A model generated the notes under the pieces. The model ran no database searches. It worked only from the letters and a program-made list of their open reading frames with translations, and was not told the origin of the DNA. DNA of 64,000 nucleotides from Shimia_B sp038528385 (GTDB lineage Bacteria > Pseudomonadota > Alphaproteobacteria > Rhodobacterales > Rhodobacteraceae). Location of the stretch: contig JBCBET010000005.1 of assembly GCA_038528385.1 (NCBI GenBank), positions 62,001 to 126,000 on the forward strand. Reading direction: 5' to 3'. The translations under genes were made by a program, and so were the position numbers. Shown here piece after piece: positions 62,516-64,000 of this stretch (within the stretch, counting starts at the first letter, position 1; each line of letters begins with the position of its first letter).

Positions 62516-64000
62516 TCACTCTCCGGACGCCGCGAGGATCGTGGCCGAAAGCGGCGCGAGGTTCACGCGCTGCGCCCGGTCCTGCTGATGCCAGATGAGG
62601 AGCGCGCTGATCGTCTCCGCCCGGAGCCGCCCCACCAGCACGACCTGCCCGTCCTGCCCGGCGCGAAACGCCGCCTGATCGAGGAACCGGCGGATGACGG
62701 TGTTGCCCTGCCCCAGGCCATCGAGGTCACGGAAGACCTCGGCCACGGGCACGTCGGCCTGCCGCGCCACCTGCGCCGCTGTCCCGAGCCCTTGGGGAAA
62801 GGTCAGGAGCCCGTGGCCCGTCTCCGCCGCGATCTCGGCGACCTGCTGCGCCACGGCGCGGTCGCCGCGGAAGCCTGCGAAGGTGCCGTCCATCACCGCC
62901 ACGGCCTCGGGCACGGCGTCGAGATAGGCGGCCATGGAGACCTCCACATCCGCGGGGCTCGCGCCCTCGGGCACTTCGGCGAGGAGCGCCACTTCGTGGC
63001 CCGCGGCCCGGTACGCGGCCACGGCCTCCGCGGCGCCGGCGGCGCCCGCGGGGACCGCGAAGGTGAGCGGGCCGTCGAAGGAGGCGAGCGCCGGAAGGCG
63101 GGCCGCCGTGGCGGTTTCATCGATGAGGACGATGGCAAAGAGCGGCCGGTCATCGGCCTCCCAGGCCTCCGTGGCGGCATGGCGGAAGATGGCCCGGGGG
63201 TCGGGCGGCGCCGCGTCGCCCTCGGCCGCGGCCTCGCCCGAGCCGTCGGCGTCCGCCGTGCCCTCGGTGGGCCGGTTGACGACCACGCCGCTGGCGCGGT
63301 TGCCGAACCCGCCGGCGCTCACGCTGGGGCGCGATGGGTCGTCGTTGGTCTGGTCCGTCCGTGCCACGGTCGTGCCTGCGCCCGTCGCCGCGGCCACGTC
63401 CTCTTCGGCGGCAGCGGGGGCGGCGGGAGAGCCTTGGGCGTCTGGGGCGCCGGGCGCGTCCGTGTTGGCCGTGGCAACGGGCGCGTCTCCGAGGGCGCTA
63501 GGGCCACCACTTTCGCTCTCGGCGGTCGTTGTGAGGGCGGCCTGAGGGGCCTCCTCCGTTGATGGCGGACGGGCGGCCTCTTCGGTGTCCGCCACGACGG
63601 GCGGCGCGGCGGCGTCGGTATCGGCTTCGGCGCTCTCATCGGCGGCGGGCGGCACGGAGCGGAGCGCCGGTGCGGTCCCCTCGAGCGCGGGCCGCTCGGC
63701 CCGGAGCGCGACACCGGCATCGGTCGCGCCCGGCGGCGGCGGTGCGAGCCCGCCCACGCCCGCGGTCTGCGGCACGCTGGCGGGCGCGGTCACCGTGTCC
63801 TGCAGCGTGGGCGGCGCGGGGGCCACGGGCGCGGTGACGAGCGGCGCGTCGGCGCCCACATCCACCGGGCGCTCCGAGGCCGGCGGCGCGAGGGGAATGT
63901 CGACCCCCGACTGATCGAATTCCGAGCCCGCGGGCACGTCCACCATGGATGCATCGGGGGCTGCATCTGAGGCAGCATCGGAGGCCACCTCGGGCGTGGC
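62516..64000 (-). CDS. Divergent polysaccharide deacetylase (YibQ/DUF610 type), N-terminus beyond the window
   Basis: 495 codons visible, frame open at the 64000 edge. The first 270 visible residues are a low-complexity Ala/Pro/Asp/Thr-rich linker. The C-terminal 210 residues fold as the domain: PLFAIVLIDETATAARLPAL, LTFAVPAGAAGAAEAVAAYRAAGHEVALLAEVPEG, and GNTVIRRFLDQAAFRAGQDGQVVLVGR in pieces. Probably exported and cell-wall related, as YibQ lies with EnvC/CtpA in many bacteria. Usual metal ligands of active deacetylases are not evident. Confidence 0.82.
   Translation of the reverse strand, partial: ATPEVASDAASDAAPDASMVDVPAGSEFDQSGVDIPLAPPASERPVDVGADAPLVTAPVAPAPPTLQDTVTAPASVPQTAGVGGLAPPPPGATDAGVALRAERPALEGTAPALRSVPPAADESAEADTDAAAPPVVADTEEAARPPSTEEAPQAALTTTAESESGGPSALGDAPVATANTDAPGAPDAQGSPAAPAAAEEDVAAATGAGTTVARTDQTNDDPSRPSVSAGGFGNRASGVVVNRPTEGTADADGSGEAAAEGDAAPPDPRAIFRHAATEAWEADDRPLFAIVLIDETATAARLPALASFDGPLTFAVPAGAAGAAEAVAAYRAAGHEVALLAEVPEGASPADVEVSMAAYLDAVPEAVAVMDGTFAGFRGDRAVAQQVAEIAAETGHGLLTFPQGLGTAAQVARQADVPVAEVFRDLDGLGQGNTVIRRFLDQAAFRAGQDGQVVLVGRLRAETISALLIWHQQDRAQRVNLAPLSATILAASGE

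Overview
The window is about 64 kb of GC-rich DNA (roughly two thirds G+C by eye) with dense, short-gapped operons. It looks like a chromosomal segment of an alphaproteobacterium of the Rhodobacteraceae/Roseobacter group. The reasons are a pyrH-frr-uppS-cdsA-rseP cluster, an IscR that lacks the classical cluster ligands, Irr-type operators beside a suf operon, a cobalamin-dependent class II ribonucleotide reductase, a tandem cold-shock-domain protein, a monomeric isocitrate dehydrogenase and an IalB-family protein. No phage, insertion sequence, CRISPR array or plasmid function was seen. The species cannot be named from the sequence alone.

Layout. 1-4159 (minus): rseP (cut by the window edge), cdsA, uppS, frr and pyrH, with no dxr between cdsA and rseP. 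4247-10606 (plus): miaA, an AraC-type regulator, and a Dpp/Opp-like transporter with a binding protein and two permeases but no ATPase gene. 10695-14594: a lytic transglycosylase (minus), ssb (plus), then aroK-aroB-lipoprotein hydrolase (minus). 14782-18777 (plus): a tiny membrane protein, an Ala-rich exported protein, xerD and a CBS/CorC membrane protein. 18953-24514: katG behind an Irr-like box, a low-GC orphan lipoprotein, a HerA-like ATPase (minus) and an IalB-family protein (plus). 24632-29747: an envelope cluster of L,D-transpeptidase, lpxD, acyl carrier protein and ketoacyl synthase (minus), with a divergent DUF882 protein.

29861-38658: tRNA-Arg, then on the minus strand the iscR-suf operon. 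In transcription order it is iscR, an iscS-like gene, sufB, two small membrane proteins, a third membrane protein, sufC, sufD, two YIP1-like membrane proteins and sufS. 38860-46795: an alpha/beta hydrolase sharing the iscR control region, a lipase and a small exported partner, monomeric icd, a periplasmic protein, clpS, a YitT-like protein, an SMR transporter and a thiopurine-type methyltransferase. 47141-57911: nrdJ with tandem NrdR boxes, a lipoprotein, tRNA-Pro, a DUF192 protein overlapping a double cold-shock protein, pdxH, fabI, a purine phosphoribosyltransferase, an aminotransferase and a SurA/PpiD-like foldase. The foldase is translationally coupled to trpE. 59426-64000 (minus): a three-gene gtrABC-like O-antigen modification locus and a partial divergent polysaccharide deacetylase.

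How it fits together. Iron and redox handling is the clearest theme. Three Irr-like palindromes sit before katG, before iscR and inside the iscS-like gene ahead of sufB, which suggests that heme/iron status co-regulates Fe-S assembly and the heme catalase-peroxidase. Envelope building is the second theme (CdsA, UppS, RseP, LpxD, L,D-transpeptidase, transglycosylase, gtr genes). The least conventional parts are five unexplained membrane proteins inside the suf operon, the ketoacyl synthase/ACP pair behind lpxD, and the lipase with its small exported neighbour.
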